NCBI GenBank assembly: GCA_037176885.1
Contig: JAWWNJ010000244.1
Location: 124,001 to 188,000 of the forward strand
DNA length: 64,000 nt
Direction: 5' to 3'
Source of the DNA: Favolaschia claudopus
Lineage: Eukaryota; Basidiomycota; Agaricomycetes; Agaricales; Mycenaceae
The translations under genes and the position numbers were made by a program. Numbering within the stretch: position 1 is the stretch's first letter; each line of letters starts with the position of its first letter. The notes below the pieces were generated by a model. It had not been told where the DNA came from and made no database searches. It saw only the letters and a list, made by a program, of their open reading frames with translations. Shown here piece by piece: positions 52,877 to 63,142 of the stretch.

Positions 52877-55800
52877 GCAGCGACCCTCGGACTCCGTCCG
52901 CGCGACCCGAGGGTCGCGACACTACTCCCGATCGCGCGGCTCTTCCCATTTTACGACTTAACGCTTCCGCTCTCTCTGATCCTAATGCTCTATGCCCTGT
53001 ACTTTCCTCTCCCCAAGTTGCCGTCGACTTCCGGACTCTCGTTGACTCCGGTTCGTCGCACTGCTTTATAGACTCTGTTTTTGTACATCCAATAATCTCA
53101 CGCGCGTTTCTATTCCTCCGATCGGACTCCGTCTGTTTGATGGCTCCTCCGGGACCACCATATCTGAGAGTGTCCACATAGATATCTCATTTCCCTCCGG
53201 TGACTCGACTCCGGTTGAACTCTACGTCACCCCTCTGGATTCCGCCTGCTCCGTCGTCCTTGGATACAATTGGCTTACCCGACACAATCCGTTGATTGAC
53301 TGGGTCTCTAGCCAAATCATTTTCCGTTCGCCCTGCTCCGCTGTTCCAACTCCGGCTCCGTCCGGAGTCTCTCCATCGGTTAAGTCCGATCCTGTTCCTC
53401 CTTCAGTGGAGCCTCCTGTTGCTCCGATGCCTCCTCCGCCGTCTCTCCCTTCCGAACCACTTCCGACTCCTCCTTCCATCTCTATCATCGGAGCCGCTGC
53501 GTTCGCCTCTGCCCTTCGGGACAAGGGCAACGCGGTGTTTCGTCTGGGCCTCTCCGAGGTCTCAGGCAAGTCCTCCGGTATCTCCGATCCTCCGGACCTT
53601 TCGGGGATCCCTCCGGAGTACCAGGACTACGCCGACGTCTTTTCGCCCACCGAGGCGGAGAAGTTGGCACCACATCGGCCATACGATCTCAAGATCGAAC
53701 TCGAGGACGGGGCTGCTCCGCCGCCCGGTCCTATCTATTCCCTTTCCCAGCTCGAGTTGAAGGCCTTGCGCGAGTTTCTCGACAAGAACCTAAACAACGG
53801 CTTCATCCGGCAATCCACCTCCCCGCACGGCGCTCCGATTCTCTTCGTCAAGAAAAAGTCCGGTGAACTCCGGCTTTGCGTTGACTTCCGGGCTTTGAAC
53901 CGAATCACCCGGAAGGACCGGTATCCTCTTCCTCTTATCTCCGATTTGTTGGATGCCGGTCGGAGTGCTAAAATCTTCACCAAAATAGACCTTAAACACG
54001 CCTATCACCTTGTCCGTATTGCCGACGGCGACGAATGGAAGACCACTTTCCGGACGCGCTACGGCTCTTACGAATGGCTTGTTATGCCGGAAGGTCTCAC
54101 CAACGCTCCGGCCGCTTTTCAGCGCTTCATGAACGACCTCTTCTCCGACCTTCTCGACGTCTACGTGGTTGTCTACCTCGACGACGTCCTCATCTTCTCC
54201 GACAACCCGGCGGACCACAAGAAACATGTCCGGGAAGTTCTCCGGCGTCTCCGCAAGGCTGGAATGTACGCTTCGCTCAAGAAGTGTGACTTCAGCGTCG
54301 ACACCATCGAATTCCTCGGCTACATCATTTCTCCGGCCGGACTCCGCATGGACGAGTCGAAGGTCAAGGTCATCCGCGATTGGCCGGAACCCCGTAAAGT
54401 CAAGGACGTTCAGTCTTTCCTTGGCTTCGCTAATTTCTATAGGCGCTTCATTGCCAACTACTCGGACATCGTTGTCCCTCTTACGCGCCTCACGCGGAAG
54501 TCCGAGAAGTGGCTCTGGTCTCCGGCTTGCCAGGAGGCCTTCGACGCGCTTAAACTTGCTTTCACCACTGCTCCGATTCTCACTCACTGGACTCCGGGAG
54601 CCCAACTCATTCTGGAGTCCGACGCCTCCGACTACGCCATTGCGGCCATTCTGTCGCAAGTCTGCCCCGACGGCCTTATCCGTCCGATCGCTTTCCACTC
54701 TCGGACTTTGGTCACCTCGGAGTTGAACTACGACACGCACGACAAAGAACTCTTGGCTATTTTCGAGGCTTTCCGCGTCTGGCGACGCTACCTCGAGGGC
54801 GCCGTTCCTCCGATCGACGTCGTCACGGACCACAAGAATCTGGAGTACTTTTCCACCACCAAACTCCTGACTCGGCGACAGGCTCGCTGGTCGGAGCTCC
54901 TTTCCGCCTTCAATTTCATACTCCGCTTCCGCCCTGGTCGCCTCGGAGGCAAGCCCGATGCCCTTACTCGCCGTTGGGACGTCTACCCAAAAGAGGGGGA
55001 TAGTGGCTACGCCAGTGTTAATCCGCATAACTTCCGACCTGTATTCACTCAGCATCAGCTCAGCGCTTCGCTCCGGGCCTCCGCTGTGTGGACTCCGGCC
55101 CTCCGGGCAGGTCAACTCATGGACGTTACTCAGCTCCACGCGGATATCCGAGCGGCTATTCCTTCCGATCCTATTGCTAAGCTCCATTTTAATACCTCTT
55201 CCAATCCCCGATGGGTTACTCATGACGGTCTTCTATACCAAGACGGACGAATCTTCGTACCGGACTCCGGCGATCTCCGCCTCCGGGTCCTCCTCGACAA
55301 ACACGATCACCAACTCGCTGGACACTGGGGACAGAATAAAACCCTGGCCCTGGTCCGACAGGAGTACGTGTGGCCCGGACTCCGGACTTTCGTTAAGGAC
55401 TATGTCCGATCCTGCGTATCTTGCAAACGAGGCAAGTACGCCCGTCACAAACCGTATGGCTTACTCCGGCAACTCCCAGTTCCTGAACGTCCGTGGGACT
55501 CCATTTCCATGGACTTCATCGAACAGCTGCCTATGTCCGACGGATATACCAGCATCCTCGTTATCGTTGACCGGCTGTCCAAGATGGGGTTGTTCATCCC
55601 CTGTCGCGGAAAGATTAACGCCTCCGAGCTTGCCCATCTCTTCATCCTTCACGTCTTCTCCAAACACGGAGTTCCCCGACACGCTACCTGCGACCGCGGT
55701 ACGGAATTCATCGCTCAGTTCTTCCGGTCTCTCGGAGATGCTCTCGGAATGAAAATTCACTACACCGCTGGCTATCACCCATCTGCCGACGGACAAACCG

Positions 55801-56585
55801 AGCGCGTCAACCAGACTATCGAGCAGTACCTCCGTATCTATTGCAACTACCAGCAGTCTAACTGGGCTCCGCTTCTCCCTCTCGGCGAATTCGCTTACAA
55901 CAATGCTCCGTCCGACACTACCGGAGTATCTCCGTTCTTCGCCAACAAGGGATTTAATCCTTCTATTGATGTTCACCCCGAGCGCGACTTGGTCTCCGCG
56001 CGCGCCCGCGACTACGTTACGGACTTGGACGAACTGCACCAGGAACTCCGGAAGCAGATGTCCGCCGCTCAGAAACGTTATCAAGGTCCTGCGGACAAGC
56101 GCCGGACTCCGGATCCGAAGATCAACATCGGTGACGAAGTCTACATCAGCGCCGCCGGATTCCGCTCCGCTCGCCCCGGGAAGTCCTTTACGGAGTTGTT
56201 CTACGGCCCTTACAAGGTCCTGGCGCAGCCCGGTCCCGCTTCTTTCACCGTCGAGCTTCCAAAAGATAAGCACCTGATTCATCCCGTCTTCCACATATCC
56301 CAACTCGAACTCAGCCATCCTAATCAAATCCCCGGTCGGGTCCAACCTCCGCCTCCGCCGATCGAAGTCGACGGAGAACTGGAATGGACTATCAAAGAGA
56401 TTGTTAGTAGCAAACTCGACCGCCGGCGGAAACCTCCGCTCATGTACCTTGTCCGTTGGGACGGGTACGAGGGATTACCTCAGGAGTACGATTGGATGCG
56501 CGCGGATGAACTCGGGAATGCTCAAGAGGCCATTGAGGACTTTCACAAGGCGCATCCGGACTTGCCTGGTCCGTTACCGCTTTGA
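52873..56585 (+). pseudogene. pol: Retroelement 1 pol: PR-RT-RNaseH-IN-chromodomain
   Basis: The ATG at 52873 lies in ATGA with the gag stop. Protease: VDFRTLVDSGSSHCFIDS (catalytic DSG). A 1-nt deletion near 53093 shifts the frame; the correct frame (IPPIGLRLFDGSSG onward) then runs open to 56585. Within the 1097 codons counted from 53292: RT with IDLKHAYHLVRI and catalytic YLDD near 294-298; RNase H with ESDASDY near 442; integrase zinc finger H...H...C-x-x-C (SCVSCKRGK) near 670-710; DDE residues D738 (ISMDFIEQL), D799 (CDRGTEFI) and E835 (GQTERVNQ). A chromodomain (EWTIKEIVSSKLDRR, MYLVRWDGYEG) sits at about 1030-1090. Chromodomains tether integration to modified histones. Apart from the frameshift all catalytic motifs are intact. 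Confidence 0.9.
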
Positions 56586-56862
56586 CCGGACTCCGTCCGG
56601 ACTCCGGTGCGCTCTAACCTCTGTGTCTCTATCGTCTGCCTCGACTTCCTCCCTGTCGTCTCGTTCCCCTTCTCTCTCTTATCTCATCCCCGGCCACCTC
56701 TGTATCACTTCCGGCCACCTCTGTATCACCACCTTCTTCCGGTTCGGACTCCGTGCGCAGTTCAAGATATTATATTTACATTTTTTTGGGCCAAGCGGGC
56801 CCAGCGCGCACAAGTATTCTACGGGCTCTTTGGCCCCCGACTCCGGCAGTCCGTTTCTGCGA
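56586..56862. other. Convergent 3' ends of pol and the antisense gene
   Basis: About 280 bases separating the pol stop from the antisense gene stop. It contains a tandem pair cggccacctctgtatcac (56690-56726) and a tatttacatttttttgggc stretch. Presumed 3' UTR of the antisense gene on the minus strand; no gene seen. Confidence 0.45.
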
Positions 56863-57952
56863 CTAATTTCCGGTGGCCGTCCCCGACCCACCGGCCTCCG
56901 TCTCCTCGTCCTCTCCGAGCGCATCTGGCTCCTCCATCGGCCCATGCACCGGACCTTCCTCCTCCTCCGAGTCGGAGTCGGAACCCGACGACGACTCCTC
57001 CGTCTTCTTCTTCTTCTTCTCCTCCGCATCCGACTCCGAGTCTTCCTCTTCCTCGTCCTCTTCATCGTTCTCCGACGGCGCAACCGGACCCCGCGTGTCC
57101 GCCACGTACTCCAATCCCGGAGATTCCTCCCGGACCGTCGTCATCCGAACCCGATCCGACACCTCCCCCATCCGCACCTCTATCGCCGCCAACCGCTGCT
57201 CCATCCGTCGGACCCCGGTCGCTACTCCGCGCAAGCTCGCCGCAATGTTGTCCAGGTGCGCGTTGGTCTCCTCCGTTAGCTGCGAGCGGTGGACGGTGTG
57301 CTCCACGAAGTGGCTGCTGAAGGTCTCCAGCACGCGCGCCAGCTCCGTCATGGCCGGACCGCCACGAGCGGGCTCCGACGCCGGCGGAGCTCCGTGCTCC
57401 GACGTCCGCTGCCTCTTGTTCTCATGGTTCGGACCGAACGAACAGCCGAGCTTCTTGCCAGCGCAGCGTGCGCAAGCCGAGGCGCGTCCTCCGGAACGCC
57501 GCTCGCACTTGGCGTTGTCCGAGACGCACTGTTCGCACTGTAAGTCAAAGTCAGTGGAGTCCGTACTCCGGACTGCGACGCACCCTGGTGATCTCTTCCA
57601 CCTCCACCTCCTCCGACGACTCCCGATCCCTCTTCTTTTCCTTCTTCTTCTCCGCCGCCTTCTTCTTCCGCTCCTTCTCCTTCCGCGCCTCCTCCTTGGC
57701 TCTCTCCTCCTCTATCCTCTGCTTCTCCACCGCCGCAAGCGCCTCCGCCATCTTGAAGCGTCTTGCCTTCTCCGCCTCCGCGGCCTTCTCCGCCTTCGCC
57801 TTCTTCAACAAGTCATGCACCGCCCACCAATCCTTCATCTCCTGCGCCGTCGCCTCTCCCTTGCGAACCATGTCGAGGAGGTCGGCCTCCGAGACCTCAG
57901 CGAGGCGGCGGGTGTAGTCGTCGTGGGTTTCGTTGTCGCGGCGGAAGGGCAT
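56863..57952 (-). CDS. Antisense spliced gene: coiled coil with Zn2Cys6-like cluster
   Basis: On the minus strand inside retroelement 1. Exon 1 57952-57584 (123 codons, MPFRRDNETHDDYTRRLAEV, then a long Lys/Glu/Ala coiled coil). Intron 57583-57538 (gtgcgt...ctgac...ttacag, 46 nt, phase 0). Exon 2 57537-56863 (224 codons); 347 aa in all. Exon 2 opens with six cysteines spaced C-x2-C-x6-C-x10-C-x2-C-x6-C (CEQCVSDNAKC, ACARCAGKKLGC), exactly the spacing of fungal Zn(II)2Cys6 binuclear clusters, at about residues 124-155. A helical region (MTELARVLETFSSHFVEHTV, EETNAHLDNIAASL) follows, and the C-terminus is acidic (ENDEEDEEEEDSESDAEEKK). Without splicing the frame ends at once after exon 1. Role unknown: DNA binding, or control of the element or host, is inference. 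Confidence 0.75.
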
Positions 57953-58097
57953 GGTGGGGTGTTTTTTGGAGATGGTGGTGGTAAGAGAACAAGAGAGGTT
58001 TTAACTCCGACAGGCTGCGGAAAAAGTTTAAATACGAGCTAGAAGCGGCACGGAGATGCCGCATCAACTTCTATTCTCACGCCTCGGGGCTCGGCGC

Positions 58098-58110
58098 TAA
58101 GAGGGGGATA
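58098..58110 (+). promoter_or_regulatory. Polypurine tract
   Basis: taagagggggata directly upstream of the 3' LTR, the expected plus-strand primer of retroelement 1. Confidence 0.7.
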
Positions 58111-58111
58111 C

Positions 58112-58670
58112 TGTCACGTCCCGTGCCCACTTACGGCACTCCGAACTCCGACTCCGAACTCCGGCCCCACGTCAAACACTGACCGGACACGGACTTGCCT
58201 TCGGACTCCGGGTTTTACGCAATGAAGGTCTTCTGAGCGTTTTCCCGTATAACCGTCTTGGCATTCTTATTGTCTCTTGCCTCATGTATGTTCCTATGAC
58301 TTATGCATCACCGACATCCATCCTCCGTTATTGTCTTCGCTTAACACTTACCATTTCCGTCCGGACTCCTTATTGTTCTTATTGTTCTCCACCGGACTTA
58401 CTCCGGACTTTCTACTTAGTATAAATACTTCTGTATTCCGTCTATGTACTTTAGTCTGAATATCGACTAAGTCTGTCTCTATCTTTGTTTGACTCCGTCC
58501 GAACTCCGCTCCGACTCCGCTCCGCAAATTGGGCCTTGGGCGTTCGGAAGGGCGCAGCGCACGAGCTGAAGCCAAGCCCACTCCGACACCTCGGACTCCG
58601 ATCTCCGATCTCCGACCTCCGGTTCCGATCCGCGGACTTTGCCCTTTGAGTCCGTACACGGTACTTGACA
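58112..58670 (+). repeat. Retroelement 1, 3' LTR (559 bp)
   Basis: Same sequence as the 5' LTR apart from about three differences; ends gtacttgaca and is followed by the cgacc target copy. Confidence 0.95.
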
Positions 58671-60830
58671 CGACCACACCAAGTAGCCCCCACCGAGATC
58701 CCACTACCGCTGGATCTTCCCAATTCGCTACAGCGAGTCTGGAGCCTCAGACCGACGAGCAAGGCCCTGCGGCGGGGCCCAGCGCCACCACATCATCAAT
58801 TGGACCACGACTAAGAGTTACGATGGGCGCCAATGGCCTCCCTGTCTTAGTCGACCCGTTAACGGGCACACGGTACGAGGTATCTGACGATGAGGCTGTA
58901 CCCGACATCCAAGCCCCTTCGCCTACTCGCCCGGCGGTACCCACAGTAGATACAGAGGGGACGGGCGGGCCCACCCCTTCGTCCCCTTCTAGTCTCACGC
59001 GAGAGGACGCAGACAACGCTCCTCTCACCCCTGAGGTGCTCCTGGCCTCGTTAATCGCGGATGTAAGCACCTCCCCGCTAAGTGAGCCCCAACTGTCCCG
59101 CTTTAGTACGCTCCGGGGGATCATGTCCCTGAGCCGGGACCCCCTACTCACTACGACTGGGCTAGTCGCAGGTCAGCGCGACCATGTACGCGGGCTGGCT
59201 CGAAGCCTCAGACAACTGCGTAACGACGTGGCTGAGCGCTTTGTAGAGCTCAGTGAAGAGATCACTACCGCCAACCAACGAATGGAAGTGACTCTCAGCA
59301 ACAACTTGAGAGTTCTTCGCGCAACGGGAGCCACCGACGCACAGTTAGCGCACTTAGTCATAGCCGTACAGGCAGGCCGGGACCAACCACTGGAGCGTGT
59401 CAATCTGGATGCCCAGCTCCATGAACCCCCAGCCCAGGCCGTCCAGCTGGAGGAATTGAGGCCTGCAGTGGACAGAGCTCTCCCCCCTCGTAGGGAAGGA
59501 GAATCTCATGAAGATTTCCTGACGCGAGGTAACGCCTCACTGGGACATCGAGTGCGAGCTGCTAGTTCTTTCGCTAACTCCGCACCTACCGATACACCGG
59601 GGCCTCGTACGAACGCTCCGCGAGTAACGCGTTTCGTTGACGAACGCTCCCCAACTCCGGCCGTGAGTCGCGACACCCCACCGCACATGCAGCGGAGCAC
59701 TGTGGGTGTGGGATGCGGGACGGTTAACCCAATTGGGTATAACCAGTCCATCTCTGGCGTACTCACTGAACGTGGACGGGACGGGGACACAACCCCAAAT
59801 GTCTTCGAGCTATTCCTTGAAGAAAAGGCCCAGCAGATTCACATTATGATCAATAGAACTCTGGGCCAAACTATTCGAGCACCTCCGCGCCCGCCCAAGC
59901 TCCCCGAGCCTTCCAAGTATAAGGGAGAAGACGACGACACCACCTTTATGACGTGGCTGAGTCGCCTGTGCACTTGGCTTCAGGGTAGTGGACTAGGCGG
60001 CCCGGACTATGAGGACAGTAGGATAGTGTACCTCAAGACCTCACTAGAATCGCATGCGATTGAATGGTTTGACACTGAAGTCGAGCCGCTGACGAGGCCC
60101 AGTGAAATTGATCATAATTTTGAGGCCATCGTGTGCGCCATGCACCGACGATTTGTAACGACGGCAACGGCGACTCGCGCCACTAGAGAATATGAAGCCG
60201 TGCGGTATGACGAGAGCAAAGGAGTTGAGTTCCTTGCTAGCGAACTCAAACGCACCGCACTTAGAATGCGTGAACCCCCTGCGGATATCACGCTAAGGCA
60301 ACGGTTCATGCGTCTTCTACCCGCTGGCGTCCACAACGAGCTCATCCGACGTGGGTTGTATACCGAGTATGTCGAATGGGATAGGTGGAAGAATCATGCT
60401 CGCATGTGGATCGAGGGCCAAGGAATGATGCGGAGAGACACCCGAGTGCCAGAATCGAGTCGCCCCGCTAGGACGACCACGGCGAGAGCAACGACGAAGA
60501 GTGTTGGGAAGAGTACAGCAAGAGGCAGAGTCACACCACGCTCTAACGCCCCAATCGCCGCTCGGGCTGGGGCCACCGCTGTCAACCACTCTTCTTCTCC
60601 CACCACCATGTCCAAAGATAAAGTGGGATCCAACCTCAATCCCGCCGCTTCACGATCCAACAAGACATGCTTTGGCTGTGGGCTAATCGGGCACATCGCC
60701 AGCGATCCCGTGTGCCCGCGCTACAATGAGTCTGCTTCAACCAGACCGAAAAATAACGCGCAGATACGCGCTCAACGCGTGGTATCGAGCTACTCAGATG
60801 ATGGTGAAGAGGAGGAGGAATTAGCCTCCG

Positions 60831-61972
60831 ATGAAGATGAGTCGGCCGTTGAAGATGAAGTTGATGGATTGTGGGGGGGCGATCAGTACGATGGGGGACG
60901 TCCTCCTCGACGATTTCCCTGCTGATCATGATCACCATGAGACCCACGATGACAACGAGCACGTCGTGGAAGAAACTGACCCCCACGAAGCTCCCGACTT
61001 GGCTGAGCTAATAGACAGTGCTGCCCCGACCGAAGTACGCGTCGGGGCCATGCAATACTTCGCCATGCGCATCGATAACGACGCGCCGGCTGATCGAGAA
61101 GTCATACCTGGAGCTAATGAATACTCCAGTTCACAACCCATGAGGACCGCCATCATGGATACCCTGGTTGCTGTGGTCGGATTTTCTGGGCTGGGACATC
61201 CCGAATGGGACCCAGCTCGAGAGGACCAGGAGCGCCTAGATCGCAACGATCACTGGGACTTTGAATGCCACGACCACGACTCGCTCATTCACGCGTTTGA
61301 AGTGCAGAGAGGTGTTGGCCCGACGCTATAATGCGCCTTGGTGCTGAGGAGAGTGCCAGGGCGGCGTGGGAGGGAGTATTGGCGATTCAGCCGCTAATAC
61401 TCACTAGCTTTACGAGTGGTGTCCTCCGCACCACCGTCATAGACGTCGAGGCGGAGTCCGCCCGAATTTCAGGGTATTTCTCGGTGCTGCAACAATCAAT
61501 CACCGACATACAAGCCTTGATCGACAGAAGGGAGGGAGCCTTTAACGACTTAAGACACCTCCCCCCTCTCGTCGACGAAACGAGGTCGAGAGCAGGACGC
61601 ATACGTCGCCTTGCTACCCTCGCTAGCGCCCGCACCCTTGACGATATGCGTGTTGGGCTTGAATTGCTAGAACACCGCCTGTCGCGTTAGTGAGATACGC
61701 GGGGCTATTGAAAACGAGCTTACTCGTCGACAATTTGCCCGAGAAGAGTATAGAGGACGATCCTCACCGCCCTCTAACCCCCCAAGCTACCCTGGGTCGC
61801 CCCACGACTCGGACGATTACTTTCCCGCTGACGATCGGCTGTCTCTGAGTCAGGTCCGAGTGGCGCACTCCGCACCATCACCGACTCCCTCCTCTGGGTC
61901 ATCCTTAGAAATCAGGCTGGTTGACCCACCACCGACGAAGACTCACCTCCCCATACCGAGGCCTCATGGACT
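60831..61972 (+). pseudogene. Retroelement 2 gag-pol linker in three frames
   Basis: A frame from 60831 to 61331 (ADHDHHETHDDNEHVVEETD, then MDTLVAVVGFSGLGHPEWDP) ends in TAATG, where its stop shares a base with the ATG of the next frame (61331-61690, MRLGAEESARAAWEGVLAIQ). A third frame then continues (IRGAIENELTRRQFAREEYR, SPPSNPPSYPGSPHDSDDYF) to about 61970. All three read like parts of one acidic, disordered polyprotein linker, so the breaks are probably decay. The TAATG overlap is noted as a possible re-initiation site. Confidence 0.45.
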
Positions 61973-63142
61973 ATGGGGAGCGAGAGCTCTTTTACCATAG
62001 ACTCCGATGACACCCACATGGCTCACGTAGGAGACGATGGGCTCCCTGGGGATGGTTCGCCATCAGCGCTAAACAGCACCACTCCGGGCGGGCACATACC
62101 TGCTCAAGCTATGGACGAGGCCATCCTCCGCTCTTTTAGAATAAATTCTGCATCGTCCTCTGAGTTACTTACAACTATCGTGGACACGAACGGGGATGTG
62201 CGCGTTGTGAGCTCGGAATTACCCCGACACCACCGCTATCATCCCGCATTCCGCGCCGAACATCGCCACGCTATGACTTTGGCAATAGCCGAACGTGCGG
62301 AAGAGCTGCATGTGCCCATCGTGGACGTAGAAGCTTGGGTGACTGCCCAATCCCGACCCGTCGTTGCACACGACGGTAGTATTCTGCGGTCTGTCGACGG
62401 CATGCCAGACCAAACCCCAGTACTATTCCCGGGCCTGGTAATCCACCAGGGAATGTCTGCCCTCGACCCCGAGTACGATGACTACGACGCGTGGCCAGGC
62501 TTCTGCGTAGGGTTCCTCGGCACTAGGAGTGAGGCTGCGCATGATTCCACCATGGCTCACTTCCCTGCGCCTCCCCCTCCGGACTACTCTCACTTGATGG
62601 CAGTACGGGTGGAATACTTACCATCCGTCAGACGCACCAAGTCCATTCCCCTCAATACTTCTGGGTCAGTAGGTCTAATGGACCAACCGACCCGCACCAC
62701 CAAAAACATCGCCTGTATCTCGGCCATGATCTCAATTGGAGGGACCAAGGCTTACGCATTATTTGACTCGGGCAGCAACACGGACTCTATGACCCCTGAG
62801 TTCGCCAAGGCTATAAACGGGGTTCTGATTCCATTGGATGAGCAGGTCACTCTCCAACTTGGATGTGTCGGCAGCCGGTCGAAGATTAACTATGGCACCC
62901 GCGTCCCCGTCGACTTTGGAGGAATCAAGGGCCACGTTTACTTTGACCAAGTGAACCTGGACCGATATGACGTTGTCATAGGCACCCCCCTTATGAACAA
63001 ACACGGTATCGTCCTGGACTTTGGGAAGCGAGAGGTTCGCTTCCCCAAGGGCCCTTCCATCTCCGCGTTATCTAATGTGGAGGAAGCCGCTCTCATCAAC
63101 GAACGCACCCAACGGGGCTCTTCACGTAGAGCCCGAGCTTGA
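61973..63142 (+). pseudogene. Retroelement 2 protease region
   Basis: A 389-codon frame. The N-terminal part is disordered and linker-like. The C-terminal part is a retropepsin-like domain: ISIGGTKAYALFDSGSNTDS with the catalytic DSG near 62770, FAKAINGVLIPLDEQVTLQL as flap-side strands, then LDRYDVVIGTPLMNKHGIVL. After RFPKGPSI the frame ends at 63142 while coding sense continues in another frame (HVEPELDFQSLPRPL), so the pol frame is broken here. Confidence 0.65.

Larger units (their letters stand above)
50456..58670 (+). mobile_element. Retroelement 1: young Ty3/gypsy chromovirus, 8215 bp
   Basis: Complete element: 5' LTR 50456-51013, primer-binding site 51016-51026, gag 51049-52876, pol 52873-56585, antisense gene 57952-56863, polypurine tract about 58098-58110, 3' LTR 58112-58670. 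The flanks are a perfect 5-bp target duplication cgacc (50451-50455 and 58671-58675). The LTRs differ at only about three positions, so insertion is recent. The cggactcc/ctccgga words found throughout the element and LTRs are a compositional signature unlike the surrounding DNA. Confidence 0.95.
50447..60925 (+). pseudogene. gag: Retroelement 2 gag, split at codon 3 by retroelement 1
   Basis: ATG GCG ACC at 50447-50455 is the start. After excision of 50456-58670 and one cgacc, the frame continues at 58676 with acaccaagtagcccc and stays open to 60925, for about 752 codons. The product has a disordered Thr/Pro-rich N-terminus, a helical region (RGLARSLRQLRNDVAERFVE), a gag core (ESHAIEWFDTEVEPL, LRQRFMRLLPAGV), a basic linker and a zinc knuckle CFGCGLIGHIASDPVC. 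The last spacing is six residues instead of the usual four before the final cysteine. An acidic tail (SDDGEEEEELASDEDESAVE) ends it. The part from 58529 to 58675 also reads open through the foreign LTR, which is coincidental. Confidence 0.78.

Noticed and set aside
53790..55223. 477-codon minus-strand open frame inside pol
   Set aside because: It is the complement of a strongly conserved RT-RNaseH region with biased, GC-rich codons; no domain, intron or start context supports it.
56873..58042. 389-codon plus-strand frame over the antisense gene
   Set aside because: Long runs of Ser/Leu/Arg from complementing a Lys/Glu-rich gene; the minus strand has a cysteine cluster, an intron and matching phases instead.
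58529..58675. Gag of element 2 starting inside the 3' LTR of element 1
   Set aside because: The frame is open through the LTR by chance; the true start is the ATG at 50447 before the insertion, as the target duplication shows.
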